Below, piece by piece: positions 1-9,683 of a DNA stretch of 64,000 nt. This stretch comes from Runella sp. MFBS21. Lineage in GTDB: Bacteria; Bacteroidota; Bacteroidia; Cytophagales; Spirosomataceae. Position numbers and translations under genes: made by a program. Below the pieces are notes generated by a model. That model searched no databases. It was not told the DNA's origin and worked only from the letters and a program-made list of their open reading frames with translations. How positions within the stretch are numbered: position 1 is the first letter of the stretch; each line of letters begins with the position of its first letter. The stretch is from assembly GCF_029433105.1 (NCBI RefSeq), contig NZ_JARNTW010000003.1, positions 310,001 through 374,000 on the forward strand. Reading direction: 5' to 3'.

Positions 1-540
1 GGTCCATCGGGCAAAGACGCAGAAAGTTTTAACGGCGTCAATTTCTTCTTCAAAACTGAGCCTATCAAACGCACCGTCAAAGTGATTAGTTTGGGCTCGG
101 GAGGCATCGGACAAAAAGATATTGACCCACCCCTTATGATTTTTGCCAACGACAAATCTACGCATCATCTTCAAGTGACCAATCGCAATGAAGATATTTC
201 ACTGCTTTACATTTGGCCTCACATGCACCAAATCGGAGCCGAATTTAAAGCCTACGCCATGAATCTTTCAAGAGATACCATTCCGCTTGTACATATTCCC
301 AATTGGGATTTTAGATGGCAAGAACTTTACCGTTATCAACAACCCGTCATTCTCAAACGTGGCACAGTCATCCATATAGACGGCACCTACGACAATACCG
401 CCGAAAACCCCGCTAATCCTTTTAAGCCGCCAAAGCTTGTGCTTTCAAATGGCGATATGCGAAGCGACCAAGAAATGCTTACGTTGCTTCTGGTATATGT
501 GCCTTATGAAGAGGGGGATGAAAACAAAACTTGGGAATAA
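1..540 (+). CDS. C-terminal part of a copper type II ascorbate-dependent monooxygenase-like protein (5' end outside window)
   Basis: The frame is open from base 1, so this is the tail of a longer gene; the first internal ATG-like codons are not the start. The visible 179 residues contain a HMHQIG motif followed by a Trp-rich stretch and a glycine/tyrosine/asparagine segment. This is the same order as HTHKLG and the following segment in the gene at 44198-45571. In the copper type II monooxygenase C-terminal fold, HxH motifs bind copper. Bacteroidota proteins of this type often have an N-terminal cytochrome c-like domain, which would lie upstream here. The stop is at 538-540, and the next gene begins 17 bases later, so the two are probably cotranscribed. 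The substrate is unknown. Confidence 0.6.
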   Translation, partial: GPSGKDAESFNGVNFFFKTEPIKRTVKVISLGSGGIGQKDIDPPLMIFANDKSTHHLQVTNRNEDISLLYIWPHMHQIGAEFKAYAMNLSRDTIPLVHIPNWDFRWQELYRYQQPVILKRGTVIHIDGTYDNTAENPANPFKPPKLVLSNGDMRSDQEMLTLLLVYVPYEEGDENKTWE

Positions 541-557
541 ACATTTTACTGGCAATT

Positions 558-3500
558 ATGACTGGATTCAATCGATATTTACTCAGCTCTGTTGGAATAG
601 TTTTCTTGCTTTCCCTTAGACTTCTACCTTCCGACTCATCGTCTGATTGGAAATTTTTACCGGCTCCAGTTGATGCTCCTAAGCAGCAGCCTCAAAATTC
701 AGTGCCACTTTTTAAACTCCTCTCTCCTACTCACACAGGCGTTAATTTCATCAATACCATTACAGAAAATGACTCTCTCCACATTTTCAGGTATGAATAT
801 CTTTACAATGGTAATGGGGTCGGAGTAGGAGATTTTGATAATGATGGCTTACCTGATTTGTTTTTTTCGGGCAATACCGTTTCTCATAAGCTTTATCTCA
901 ACCGCAAAAACCTCCAATTTGAAGATATTACAGTAGCTGCGGGCGTAGGAGGCAATGGTACTTGGGGCACAGGCGTATGTGTCGTGGATATCAATGGTGA
1001 TGGATTGCTCGACATCTATGTTTGTCATTCGGGTAAATTCCCTGCCGAAAAACTCGTCAACGAGCTTTTTATCAATCAAGGTTTACAAAATGGTGTACCT
1101 GTATTCAAAGAAAGTGCACGTGAGTTTGGGCTAGACTTGCCTGGGACACAAAGTACCCAAGCTGCTTTTTTAGATTATGACCTTGACGGTGATTTGGATG
1201 TGTTTGTACTCAATCATTCCAATCATACTTACAACCCTCTGCTCAATACCCGTACTACTCGCTCTACTCCTGACATGCGTTTTGGTAATCGTTTGCTAAA
1301 AAATGAAGACGGTAAGTTTGTGGATGTGACTTTGAAAGCGGGTATTATCAACAATCCCCTCAATTTTGGCCTTGGGGTAGTAGTCTCGGATGTCAATCAC
1401 GACGGGTGGCCCGATATTTACTCTACCAGCGATTATACCGAGCAAGACTGCCTTTATCTTAATCAAAAAAATGGCACCTTCAAAGAGTCGTTAAGAAGCA
1501 GTATGGCACACATTTCCAAATTTTCGATGGGGGTCGATATTGCCGATTACAACAACGACCTACTCCCCGACGTACTCACGCTTGATATGCTTCCTGAAGA
1601 CAATCAACGCCAGAAAATGCTCAAAGGGCCTGATGAATATGACCAATACAAACTCCTAATAGACAGCGGCTATTATCATCAAAATATGCGCAATATGCTC
1701 CAACTGAACCTTGGGAATAGAGCCAAAGAAGTAGATGAAAACCCGGCAAAAAGCGCTCCTGCATTTTCAGAAATAGGCCAATTAGCCGGCATTTCTAATA
1801 CCGACTGGAGTTGGGCAGGTCTATTGGCCGATTTTGACAACGACGGTTGGAAAGATTTGTTTGTATCCAATGGCTATTTGCGCGATTTTACGGACATGGA
1901 TTTTATGAAATATACCGTTGCCGAAGCCAAACTCAACTATGCATCTCGGGGTATTCTCGATTTTCAGACCTACGATTTGGTCAAAAAAATGCCTTCCAAT
2001 CGTCTCGTCAATTATGTATTTCGGAACAATCGTGACTTAACATTCTCCCCAAAAAACCAAGAGTGGGGCATCACTAATCCGTCGGTTTCGACGGCAGCAG
2101 CTTACGCTGATTTTGACGGAGACGGCGATTTGGATTTAGTGGTTTGTAATCAAAATGAAGCGGTTTCTATTTACCAAAATCAAAACGAAACCCAACAACA
2201 AAAAAACAATTTCCTAAAAATCAAGCTTAAAGGAGCAGAACGTAACACGATGGCCTTGGGCACAAAAGTCATCATAGAAACTTCTGAGGGCAAACAATAC
2301 CAAGAAATGTACCCCGTAAGAGGCTACCAAGGTTCGGTAGAACCTTTACTTTGTTTTGGGCTAGGCACTCATTCAGTGGCTAAATCAATAACCGTCTATT
2401 GGCCCAATGGCAAAGGCTCTTTTTTGCAAAATGTACCTGCTAATCAATCCATTGAAATAACTCAACAATCCGCCACCGAAACTTCTGCCTTGACGATTTC
2501 AACTAACGAAGGTCTTTTTACAGAACTAAATGCGGACCATGTACTTCCTTTCAAACATATTGAAAACGACTTTATTGATTTTAAAGTAGAAGTGCTTATT
2601 CCTTACCAACTTTCGCGTTTGGGACCTGCCTTGGCCAAAGGAGATGTAAATGGCGACGGCTTGGAAGATATTTTCTTGGGAGGGGCAGTAGAACGAATGG
2701 GCGAGCTGTGGCTACAGCGTCCCGACGGAAATTTTCAACGTAGTCCGCAACAAGCTTGGAAACCCGACGCGGCAAGTGAAGATGTAAATGCCTTGTTTTT
2801 TGACGCAGACGGCGACCAAGACCTCGACCTATACGTAGTGAGTGGTGGCAACGAATACGAATCTGGCTCTCCTGAGTACCAAGATCGCCTCTATCTCAAC
2901 GACGGCAAAGGGAATTTTCAGCGGACGAGTGCGGCCATTCCAGTCATGAACGATAGCAAAATGGCAGTGGCAGCCGCAGATTTTGACCAAGACGGCGACC
3001 TGGACCTTTTTGTGGGAGGACGCGGAAAAGCAGGTTTTTTCCCTTTACCTTCGGTTAGTTTTTTATTAAGAAATGATACCAAAAAAGGCAGCAATGCTCC
3101 TGTATTTACGGATATTACGGACCAAATCGCCCCTTCGCTACGCCTCATTGGAATGGTGCAAAGTGCCATTTGGAGTGACCTCAACAATGACAAATATCCA
3201 GAGTTGATAATCGCAGGAGATTGGATGCCCGTTTGTATTTTTCAAAATAAAAATGGCAAACTTACCGACATCTCCTCTAATAGTGGTCTAGCCAATACCG
3301 AAGGAATGTGGGCTTCCTTGTTGGCGACTGACATTGACAACGATGGCGACATAGACATTGTAGCTGGCAATGCAGGACTCAACAATCAGTTTAAGGCATC
3401 AAACAAAGAACCCATGAGTATCGTTGCTGCCGACATCAACGACGATGGTGTCATTGATCCTATTTGGAGTTATTTTATCCAAGGCAAAAGCTATCCTGCC

Positions 3501-4007
3501 GCCTCCCGCGACGAGTTGCTGGATCAAGTTACGCCACTACGCAAAAAATTCAACCGTTATCACCTTTATGCCAATGCTACGATAGAAGATATTTATTCTA
3601 CCAAGCAACTCTCTTCTGCCAACACCGTAAAATGTAGGCAATTGTCATCGGGCATTTTTATCAATGAAAAAGGGAAGTTTACCTTCAAAGCCTTTCCCAT
3701 CGAAGCACAATTTTCACGGATTAGCAGTATTTTATACGAAGATTTTGACCACGACAATCATAAAGATTTGTTATTCATTGGCAATTTTCACCCATATCGC
3801 GTACAAATGGGTCCATGTGATGCTAGTTTTGGACTTCTGATGAAAGGCAACGATAAAGGAGATTTTAGGCCTCTACTTCCTGCTCAAAGTGGCCTTTGGG
3901 CCAACGGAGATACTCGCTATGCCACTTTTATCAAAACAGCAAAGGGTTCGCAAAGGCTAATAATTGGTCAAAATAATGACAAGCTAAAGATTTTTGAAAT
4001 TAAGTAA
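558..4007 (+). CDS. CRTAC1-type FG-GAP/VCBS repeat protein with ASPIC/UnbV domain
   Basis: A very large secreted or surface protein of 1149 residues. I start it at ATG 558 rather than the TTG at 531, because the ATG gives a basic-hydrophobic signal-like N-terminus (MTGFNRYLLSSVGIVFLLSL). Many calcium-binding-like loops of the DxDxDGxxD type (for example DFDNDGLPD, DINGDGLLD, DFDGDGDLD, DADGDQDLD) mark FG-GAP/VCBS blades, in two blocks. Between them, around residues 560-640, lies an ASPIC/UnbV-like domain (KVIIETSEGKQY, ITVYWPNG). The family forms beta-propellers, and most members have no assigned function. It lies 8 bases upstream of a haloperoxidase/PAP2 gene, a pairing I know from other Bacteroidota, which suggests a joint extracytoplasmic role. 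Confidence 0.88.
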   Translation: MTGFNRYLLSSVGIVFLLSLRLLPSDSSSDWKFLPAPVDAPKQQPQNSVPLFKLLSPTHTGVNFINTITENDSLHIFRYEYLYNGNGVGVGDFDNDGLPDLFFSGNTVSHKLYLNRKNLQFEDITVAAGVGGNGTWGTGVCVVDINGDGLLDIYVCHSGKFPAEKLVNELFINQGLQNGVPVFKESAREFGLDLPGTQSTQAAFLDYDLDGDLDVFVLNHSNHTYNPLLNTRTTRSTPDMRFGNRLLKNEDGKFVDVTLKAGIINNPLNFGLGVVVSDVNHDGWPDIYSTSDYTEQDCLYLNQKNGTFKESLRSSMAHISKFSMGVDIADYNNDLLPDVLTLDMLPEDNQRQKMLKGPDEYDQYKLLIDSGYYHQNMRNMLQLNLGNRAKEVDENPAKSAPAFSEIGQLAGISNTDWSWAGLLADFDNDGWKDLFVSNGYLRDFTDMDFMKYTVAEAKLNYASRGILDFQTYDLVKKMPSNRLVNYVFRNNRDLTFSPKNQEWGITNPSVSTAAAYADFDGDGDLDLVVCNQNEAVSIYQNQNETQQQKNNFLKIKLKGAERNTMALGTKVIIETSEGKQYQEMYPVRGYQGSVEPLLCFGLGTHSVAKSITVYWPNGKGSFLQNVPANQSIEITQQSATETSALTISTNEGLFTELNADHVLPFKHIENDFIDFKVEVLIPYQLSRLGPALAKGDVNGDGLEDIFLGGAVERMGELWLQRPDGNFQRSPQQAWKPDAASEDVNALFFDADGDQDLDLYVVSGGNEYESGSPEYQDRLYLNDGKGNFQRTSAAIPVMNDSKMAVAAADFDQDGDLDLFVGGRGKAGFFPLPSVSFLLRNDTKKGSNAPVFTDITDQIAPSLRLIGMVQSAIWSDLNNDKYPELIIAGDWMPVCIFQNKNGKLTDISSNSGLANTEGMWASLLATDIDNDGDIDIVAGNAGLNNQFKASNKEPMSIVAADINDDGVIDPIWSYFIQGKSYPAASRDELLDQVTPLRKKFNRYHLYANATIEDIYSTKQLSSANTVKCRQLSSGIFINEKGKFTFKAFPIEAQFSRISSILYEDFDHDNHKDLLFIGNFHPYRVQMGPCDASFGLLMKGNDKGDFRPLLPAQSGLWANGDTRYATFIKTAKGSQRLIIGQNNDKLKIFEIK

Positions 4008-4015
4008 TATTTCCC

Positions 4016-5341
4016 ATGCTTACCATACCTTGGCCCAAAGCCCTGTTTATATTTTTGATAATGTGCTTTCGCCTTTCCAACATTAAGGCACAAGATACTG
4101 CTTTCGAAACTGCTACCTTTCATGAGGCACATCTACACCTTACAGATGTAATTGTGACGGATATTCTTAGTCCCCCAGTAGCCTCACGGGTATATATGTA
4201 CGCCCATGTGGCAGCTTACGAAGCCCTCATAGCTACTACTCCTTCAACAAGCTACCTATCACTCGCTGGGCAACTTCGTCAGCTTTCTGCCGTGCCGGCT
4301 CCACCTAAAGCCCTCAATCCTGCCATAGCAGCGCTTGAAGCATTTTTAGTGACGGGACGTAGTATGATTTTTTCAGAACAAATGTTTGATGAAAGAGTCG
4401 CTAAAATCTGGCTGAGTTTCCAGCAAAAAGGCTACAATAGCACCCTCGTAGAAGCATCTCGTGCTTATGGCCGCCAAGTCGCTGAGCATATTCTGGCTTG
4501 GAGCTCGCAAGACAACTACAAAGCCACTCGTGCCATGCGTCGATATGCGCCTATCAAACGTGTGGGGGCGTGGTTGCCTACTCCTCCGGGTTATATGGCG
4601 GCTATTGAACCATATTGGAATCGTATCCGAACGCTAGTTCTGGATTCAGCGGCTCAATTCAAACCCCTACCCAATCCACCTTTCAATACGCAACCTAGCA
4701 GTGATTTTTATAAATTGGCCAAAGAAGTGCAGCAAACGGGAATAAATTTAACCCCCGAACAAACCCTCATTGCCAGCTTTTGGGATTGTAATCCTTTCTT
4801 TCTCAATACCCAAGGCCACCTTAATTTTGGCACAAAAAAGCTCTCTCCTGGCGGACATTGGTTGTCAATTGCGGGACAAGTAGCTACCCAAAAGCAGGCC
4901 GATATGCACAAAAGTAGCGCCGCCTATACACTTACTTCGATAGCCTTGTTCGAAGGTTTTATCAGTTGTTGGGACGAAAAATACCGTTCTAATGTCATTC
5001 GCCCTGAGACTTATATCAACGCCTACATCGACGAAAAATGGCGGCCTTTGCTGCAAACACCGCCTTTTCCCGAATATACGAGCGGCCACAGTGTCATTTC
5101 GTCGGCGGTGGCGGTAGTACTTACAGCATGGTTTGGCGATAATATTGCGTTTTTGGATGCGACCGAAGTCCCTTACGGGCTGCCAAAGCGTCAATTTCAA
5201 TCGTTCAACCAAGCTGCCGAAGAAGCGGCCATTAGTCGCTTATATGGTGGCATTCACTATCGCCCCGCTATCGAAAACGGACAAAAACAAGGTCAACAAA
5301 TCGGAGAATATATACTTAAGAGATTGAGGATAAGAAAATAA
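4016..5341 (+). CDS. vanadium-dependent haloperoxidase / PAP2-superfamily protein
   Basis: A 441-residue protein with an N-terminal signal sequence (about residues 1-25, ending SNIKAQ). The C-terminal half carries the superfamily motifs: KYRSNVIRP (the KxxxxxxRP-like first motif), PEYTSGHSVISS (the PSGH-type motif) and SRLYGGIHYRPAIENG (the SRxxxxxH motif). In this superfamily these residues bind either vanadate (haloperoxidases) or the phosphate of a substrate (acid phosphatases). Sequence alone does not settle which applies here. It follows the CRTAC1-type gene by 8 bases and is likely cotranscribed with it. Export to the periplasm is inferred from the signal sequence. Confidence 0.85.
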   Translation: MLTIPWPKALFIFLIMCFRLSNIKAQDTAFETATFHEAHLHLTDVIVTDILSPPVASRVYMYAHVAAYEALIATTPSTSYLSLAGQLRQLSAVPAPPKALNPAIAALEAFLVTGRSMIFSEQMFDERVAKIWLSFQQKGYNSTLVEASRAYGRQVAEHILAWSSQDNYKATRAMRRYAPIKRVGAWLPTPPGYMAAIEPYWNRIRTLVLDSAAQFKPLPNPPFNTQPSSDFYKLAKEVQQTGINLTPEQTLIASFWDCNPFFLNTQGHLNFGTKKLSPGGHWLSIAGQVATQKQADMHKSSAAYTLTSIALFEGFISCWDEKYRSNVIRPETYINAYIDEKWRPLLQTPPFPEYTSGHSVISSAVAVVLTAWFGDNIAFLDATEVPYGLPKRQFQSFNQAAEEAAISRLYGGIHYRPAIENGQKQGQQIGEYILKRLRIRK

Positions 5342-5376
5342 AGAGGAATATTACATCATAAAAAATAAAAACCTCC

Positions 5377-7917
5377 TTACCCATCTTGGCGCAGCACCTC
5401 CAATGGCGAGCGCGACAAAATCCCCCAACTATTAATGATTCCGATAATGACCGTAATGGATGTTACAACCAAAAACACAATAAGTATTGGCAAAAATTGA
5501 GGAGTGAAAGGCGTTTCAAAACTAAAGTAAGCCAAGGCCCAGCTACCAGCTACCGCCAACAGAATCCCCGTACTGGCTGCCAAAGTTCCCAAGAAAAAAT
5601 ATTCCAAAGCCGTAATCACTAAAATCTGCCGACGGCTTGCTCCCAATGTCCGTAAAAGAATACTTTCCCGAATCCGTTGGTATTTAGAAATAAGCACCGA
5701 TGCTATCAGCACAATCAGCCCCGTAAGGATACTAAAACCCGCCATAAAACGAATCACAAAGCTGATTTTGGTAGATATTTCGTCCAACACGGTAAGAATC
5801 AATCCTAAATCAACCATCGATACATTGGGAAATTGCTGCACCACGGTCTGTTGAAAACGCGCCGATACCTCATTGTTGGGTACGTGGGTCAATAGCACGT
5901 GAAACTGAGGGGCTTCTTCTAATACGCCTTTGGGAAACAACACCAAAAAGTTGGTCTGTACACCACCCCAATCTATATCTCTATAGCTCGCTACGACGGT
6001 GGTCAAAATCGTACCTTGCACGTTGAAAGTAAGGGTATCGCCTATATCTATGGCGTTACGCTCGGCATAGCCATCTTCTATCGAAATCGGCACTGCTGCA
6101 CTAAAATCCTTGACTTCATCTACCCATTTGCCCTTCACTATTTTTTCACTCGAAATGAGCGAATCGCGGAAGGTAACGCGGTATTCGCGGCTAAAAAGGC
6201 CCCGCCAGCGGCGGGTAGTGGTGTCTTTTAAAGCTTCGATAGAAGTTTGTCCGTTGAGTTGTTCCAAACGCATCGTCACAATCGGAACCGACTGCAAAAC
6301 GGGCAGTTGCTGTTGTTTCAACAATGCTGTAACGGCTGTTTTTTGAGGACTTTGAATATCAAAAAGCACCATATTGGGCTGGTCGCCGTCAGTAGAGAGT
6401 TTGATACGGTCGAGCAAAATCGTTTGGATAAAAATAAGGGTACAAATAAACATCGTCCCTAGTCCTATCGATACCACCAAAATAATGGTTTGATTGTTGG
6501 GACGGTACAAATTTGCCAGACCTTGTCTTGCCAAATACCCCCAAGCTGAGGGAAAAAATCGCCGAACAGCCCACATCAACAATGTTGCCATTGCGGTCAA
6601 CAACAAAAAAGCAAAGGTTACTCCTATAGTAAAGGCCAAAGCATCGGTCCATTTTTTCATTTGAAGCCACGTAAACCCAAACACAAAAAGCAAAATGAGG
6701 GCATATATGACCCATTTAAGCGGGTCTTTGCTCAATGTGACGTTTTCAAAAGATTCACGTAATACATTCAGGGGAGAAATAGTACGAATGGAGATAAGCG
6801 ACAAAAGCGCAAAAAGATTGGAAATAATCACGCCCAACAAAATCCCTTGTCCAATCGATACCCACGAAAGAGAGGTCTCTAATTCAAAGGGCAAAAAGTC
6901 TTGCAAAACAGCAGGCAAAAATTGCTGAATAATCGCTCCCAAACCGGCACCAAGTAGGGAACCAAGAAGCCCTATTCCCGAAATTTGAATCAAGTAAATC
7001 AAAAAAGCCTGTGATGCCTTCACTCCCAAACAGCGCAAAATGGCTATCGAACTGATTTTTTCGCGGATGTAAATATGAATGGCACTCGCCACTCCCACGC
7101 ATCCCAACAACAACGCAATAAAACCTACCAAACTCAAAAAGCGCGTCAAGTCCCGGAATGTACGACCCGTATCTTGTTTTTGGCTTTCTACGGTTCGGAA
7201 ATTATAATTTTCGGCTTCGAGCGTAGGCTCGATTTTTTTGACAAGTTGTTCGATATTGGTTTTAGGGGCAAACTTAAAATAATACCGATACACGATCCGG
7301 CTTCCTTTTTGGGCAAGACCTGTTTGAGTAAGATATGACAACGGAATATAAACCGAAGGCGCTACAGTAGCAGCAATGCCCGTTTGGCCGGGGGCCTTGG
7401 TAAGGATACCCGCAATCAAAAAAGTTACCTCTCCTACCTTGATAGAATCACCCACTTGAGCCTGGTACTGAAGCATCAAAGTCTGATCAACAAGGGCGGC
7501 TTTTTGATTTCTAAAGCTTTTGGCCGCCGTTGTAGGCGTAGTTTCGAGTTGGCCATAATAAGGAAAATCGCCCTCCAAAGCCCTCACTTGCGCCAGTCGT
7601 GTACCTGCACTTTTAGGGAAATAAATCATCGACGCAAAACTCCGTTCTTCTGACTGCTGCCCGCCTAATGAATCAATCAACGCCGCTATTTTGGGAGCAG
7701 GAGGTGTATTGTCGGATAGTTCAAGGTCGGCACCGAGGAGTTCGGCGGCTTGCCCATCGATATTTTCTTGGAGATTATAACCCAATGAATAAATCGCTAC
7801 CAACGCCGCAATACCCAAAACGATAGAAGAAATAAAAAGCAACAATCGAGAATAATTGCGGCGGCTATCGCGCCAAGCCATTTTGAGTAGCCAACTGAAG
7901 TTTGTTTTTGAATTCAT
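5377..7917 (-). CDS. ABC transporter permease, FtsX/MacB type (YbbP-like)
   Basis: An 846-residue inner-membrane protein. The N-terminus has one membrane segment (about residues 21-45), followed by a large extracytoplasmic MacB-like periplasmic domain. A first FtsX block lies at about 255-375, a central pair of segments at about 400-450, a second periplasmic domain follows, and a final FtsX block at about 720-840 is the C-terminal four-helix unit. This duplicated layout matches YbbP rather than the shorter LolC or MacB. It lies 71 bases downstream of the ATPase gene on the same strand, with a palindrome between them. Together they should form a type VII (mechanotransmission) ABC complex. The substrate is unknown; linkage to a TesA-like esterase suggests lipids or lipoproteins. 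Confidence 0.88.
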   Translation of the reverse strand: MNSKTNFSWLLKMAWRDSRRNYSRLLLFISSIVLGIAALVAIYSLGYNLQENIDGQAAELLGADLELSDNTPPAPKIAALIDSLGGQQSEERSFASMIYFPKSAGTRLAQVRALEGDFPYYGQLETTPTTAAKSFRNQKAALVDQTLMLQYQAQVGDSIKVGEVTFLIAGILTKAPGQTGIAATVAPSVYIPLSYLTQTGLAQKGSRIVYRYYFKFAPKTNIEQLVKKIEPTLEAENYNFRTVESQKQDTGRTFRDLTRFLSLVGFIALLLGCVGVASAIHIYIREKISSIAILRCLGVKASQAFLIYLIQISGIGLLGSLLGAGLGAIIQQFLPAVLQDFLPFELETSLSWVSIGQGILLGVIISNLFALLSLISIRTISPLNVLRESFENVTLSKDPLKWVIYALILLFVFGFTWLQMKKWTDALAFTIGVTFAFLLLTAMATLLMWAVRRFFPSAWGYLARQGLANLYRPNNQTIILVVSIGLGTMFICTLIFIQTILLDRIKLSTDGDQPNMVLFDIQSPQKTAVTALLKQQQLPVLQSVPIVTMRLEQLNGQTSIEALKDTTTRRWRGLFSREYRVTFRDSLISSEKIVKGKWVDEVKDFSAAVPISIEDGYAERNAIDIGDTLTFNVQGTILTTVVASYRDIDWGGVQTNFLVLFPKGVLEEAPQFHVLLTHVPNNEVSARFQQTVVQQFPNVSMVDLGLILTVLDEISTKISFVIRFMAGFSILTGLIVLIASVLISKYQRIRESILLRTLGASRRQILVITALEYFFLGTLAASTGILLAVAGSWALAYFSFETPFTPQFLPILIVFLVVTSITVIIGIINSWGILSRSPLEVLRQDG

Positions 7918-7950
7918 GTTAGGTTTTGTGCAGACTTTAAATTTGATTCA

Positions 7951-7981
7951 GACTTGCCAAGTTTTAAAAACTTAGCAAGTC
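7951..7981. repeat. 31-bp near-perfect palindrome between the ybbA- and ybbP-like genes
   Basis: Arms GACTTGC and GCAAGTC enclose an AAGTTTT/AAAACTT core, so almost the full length is self-complementary. On the plus strand a T-rich stretch follows. It lies in the 71-base gap between two cotranscribed minus-strand genes, so it could act as an internal mRNA hairpin. It resembles the intergenic palindromes at 31947, 40709, 47095 and 61064 in size, but its sequence is different. Confidence 0.6.
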
Positions 7982-7988
7982 TTTTATT

Positions 7989-8672
7989 TTAAGAAACAAC
8001 AACATCAGACGCGACCTTCCCACCTTTAATACGTACAATGCGCTGAGTCTTAGCGGCTAGCTCAAGATTGTGAGTTACAAGCACCAAGGTCGTTCCGGCT
8101 TCTTTGTTTAAGTCAAAAAGTAGTTTCTCTACCTTCTCACTCGTTTCGGCGTCAAGATTCCCGGTGGGTTCGTCCGCAAAAAGAATTTGGGGTTGGTTAG
8201 AAAAAGCCCGCGCCAACGATACCCGCTGCTGTTCGCCTCCACTGAGCTGCGTAGGATAATGATGCCCACGATCAGCCAAACCTACTTTGTCTAACAAGTC
8301 TAGTGCTCGACTTTTAACGTTTTTTTCACCCCGCAATTCGAGCGGGACCATTACATTTTCGAGAGCCGTAAGGGTAGGCAACAACTGAAAGTTTTGAAAA
8401 ATAAAACCTACGTAGCGATTACGGACATCGGCCAATTGGTCTTCGTTGAGGTTGTTGAGCCTGATTCCGTTGAGTTCTACACTCCCTGCACTCGCTCTAT
8501 CCAAACCTGCACACAAGCCCAACAAGGTGGTTTTACCGCTTCCCGAAGGTCCCACAATCGACAATATCGAACCTGTTTCTACCGAAAAGTTGACCTCGTC
8601 TAACACTTTCAAATCTCGATTTCCGCTGCGATAAACCTTACTGACTTGCTGAAGTTGGAGTATATTTGCCAT
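7989..8672 (-). CDS. ABC transporter ATP-binding protein (YbbA/LolD-type)
   Basis: A 227-residue ATPase of normal length for the LolD/MacB/YbbA group. Walker A is GPSGSGKTT (about residues 40-48). The Q-loop lies in [18 protein letters not shown], the ABC signature is [14 protein letters not shown], Walker B is [12 protein letters not shown], and the H-loop is VTHN. The [19 protein letters not shown] segment is typical of exporters that pair with FtsX permeases. It is the first gene of the minus-strand pair and powers the permease encoded just downstream. A TesA-like esterase is divergent at 145 bases, so the shared intergenic region probably holds both promoters. Confidence 0.93.
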   Translation of the reverse strand: MANILQLQQVSKVYRSGNRDLKVLDEVNFSVETGSILSIVGPSGSGKTTLLGLCAGLDRASAGSVELNGIRLNNLNEDQLADVRNRYVGFIFQNFQLLPTLTALENVMVPLELRGEKNVKSRALDLLDKVGLADRGHHYPTQLSGGEQQRVSLARAFSNQPQILFADEPTGNLDAETSEKVEKLLFDLNKEAGTTLVLVTHNLELAAKTQRIVRIKGGKVASDVVVS

Positions 8673-8817
8673 GAACGTTTTTTGGTTTTATTTTGTCAAT
8701 GCGAAAGAGTTACCTCTTAAATTTGGGAATTAGGCGATTCGTCACCAATTTTCGACTCTTATGATTGTCAATTACCTACTTTACAAGGTATCAACTTACT
8801 GATAAACAAAATACATT

Positions 8818-9513
8818 ATGTCCAAAATAGTTTCAATATCCTTGCTTTATTTTTTGGTGATGATTATGTTAGGTTGTGGTAATGGAGAAAAAAATACCGA
8901 AAATAACAGCACTCCATCCCAAAATAAGGCAGAGACCTCATCCCAGAAAACCAAAAATATATTGATTTTTGGCAATAGCCTCACCGCAGGCTATGGCCTC
9001 GAACCTACCGAATCGTATCCTTCACAACTACAAAACCGCTTGGATTCACTCCATTTGCCTTACAAAATCATCAATGCAGGATTAAGTGGAGAGACTACCT
9101 CAGGAGGCAATAGCCGCTTAGATTGGGTACTCAAAAACCCCGTTGACATCTTTATTTTAGAACTTGGCGGCAACGACGGCTTACGTGGCATTCCAGCTAC
9201 CGAAACCCGTAAAAATCTCCAAGCGATGATTGACAAAGTAAAAGCCAAATATCCCGATGCCAAAATCATCTTGGCAGGAATGCAAGTACCTCCTAGCATG
9301 GGCAAAAAATACGCCGATGAGTTCAAAGTCATTTATACCGAATTAGCGCAAAGAAACGAGGTAGCACTGATTCCTTTTTTGCTTGAAAATGTAGGAGGTG
9401 AAGTCAAACTCAACCAAAAAGATGGTATCCACCCCAATGCCGAAGGTGCCAAAATAGTAGCCGAAAATGTATGGCAAGTATTGAAGGGGCTATTGGAAGA
9501 ATATACAGGTTAA
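8818..9513 (+). CDS. arylesterase / TesA-like SGNH hydrolase, lipoprotein
   Basis: A 231-residue lipoprotein: the signal peptide ends in a lipobox before Cys20 (MIMLGCGN). SGNH blocks are visible: block I FGNSLTAGYGL with the nucleophile Ser (GNSL instead of the usual GDSL), a block II Gly in the NAGLSGETT region, block III GGNDG, and block V DGIHPN with the catalytic Asp and His. Length and motifs match E. coli TesA (thioesterase I / lysophospholipase L1). It is divergent from the YbbA/YbbP-type transporter, as tesA is in E. coli, which supports a shared lipid-related function. Membrane anchoring on the periplasmic side is inferred from the lipobox. Confidence 0.88.
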   Translation: MSKIVSISLLYFLVMIMLGCGNGEKNTENNSTPSQNKAETSSQKTKNILIFGNSLTAGYGLEPTESYPSQLQNRLDSLHLPYKIINAGLSGETTSGGNSRLDWVLKNPVDIFILELGGNDGLRGIPATETRKNLQAMIDKVKAKYPDAKIILAGMQVPPSMGKKYADEFKVIYTELAQRNEVALIPFLLENVGGEVKLNQKDGIHPNAEGAKIVAENVWQVLKGLLEEYTG

Positions 9514-9558
9514 GAAGTGACGTTTGGTCATAAGTTTGCCAACACAAAGGGAATACCT

Positions 9559-9643
9559 ACCCCTCGTCCCGACATGATGTCGGGACGCAAACGGCATAAA
9601 GTCTCCGACTTTCTAAAGACTACTTACCGCTACAAACATCAAT
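9559..9643 (+). repeat. module B repeat copy (CCGACA..TGTCGG palindrome type), left of the orphan gene
   Basis: About 85 bases that reappear at 10409-10495 almost unchanged for the first 62 bases and more loosely after that (both end near ACAAACATCAAT/GCAAACATCAAT). The module starts with a CGTCCCGACAT..ATGTCGGGACG palindrome, followed by a conserved AAAGTCTCCGACTTT block. A variant of the same module (TACCGACATCCTGTCGGTGCG then TAAAGTCTCCGACTTT) recurs in the array at 34.3-35.2 kb. Confidence 0.8.
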
Positions 9644-9683
9644 GGTTTGAGGAGTATAAATCCAACTTAATCATTTTAGTAAG

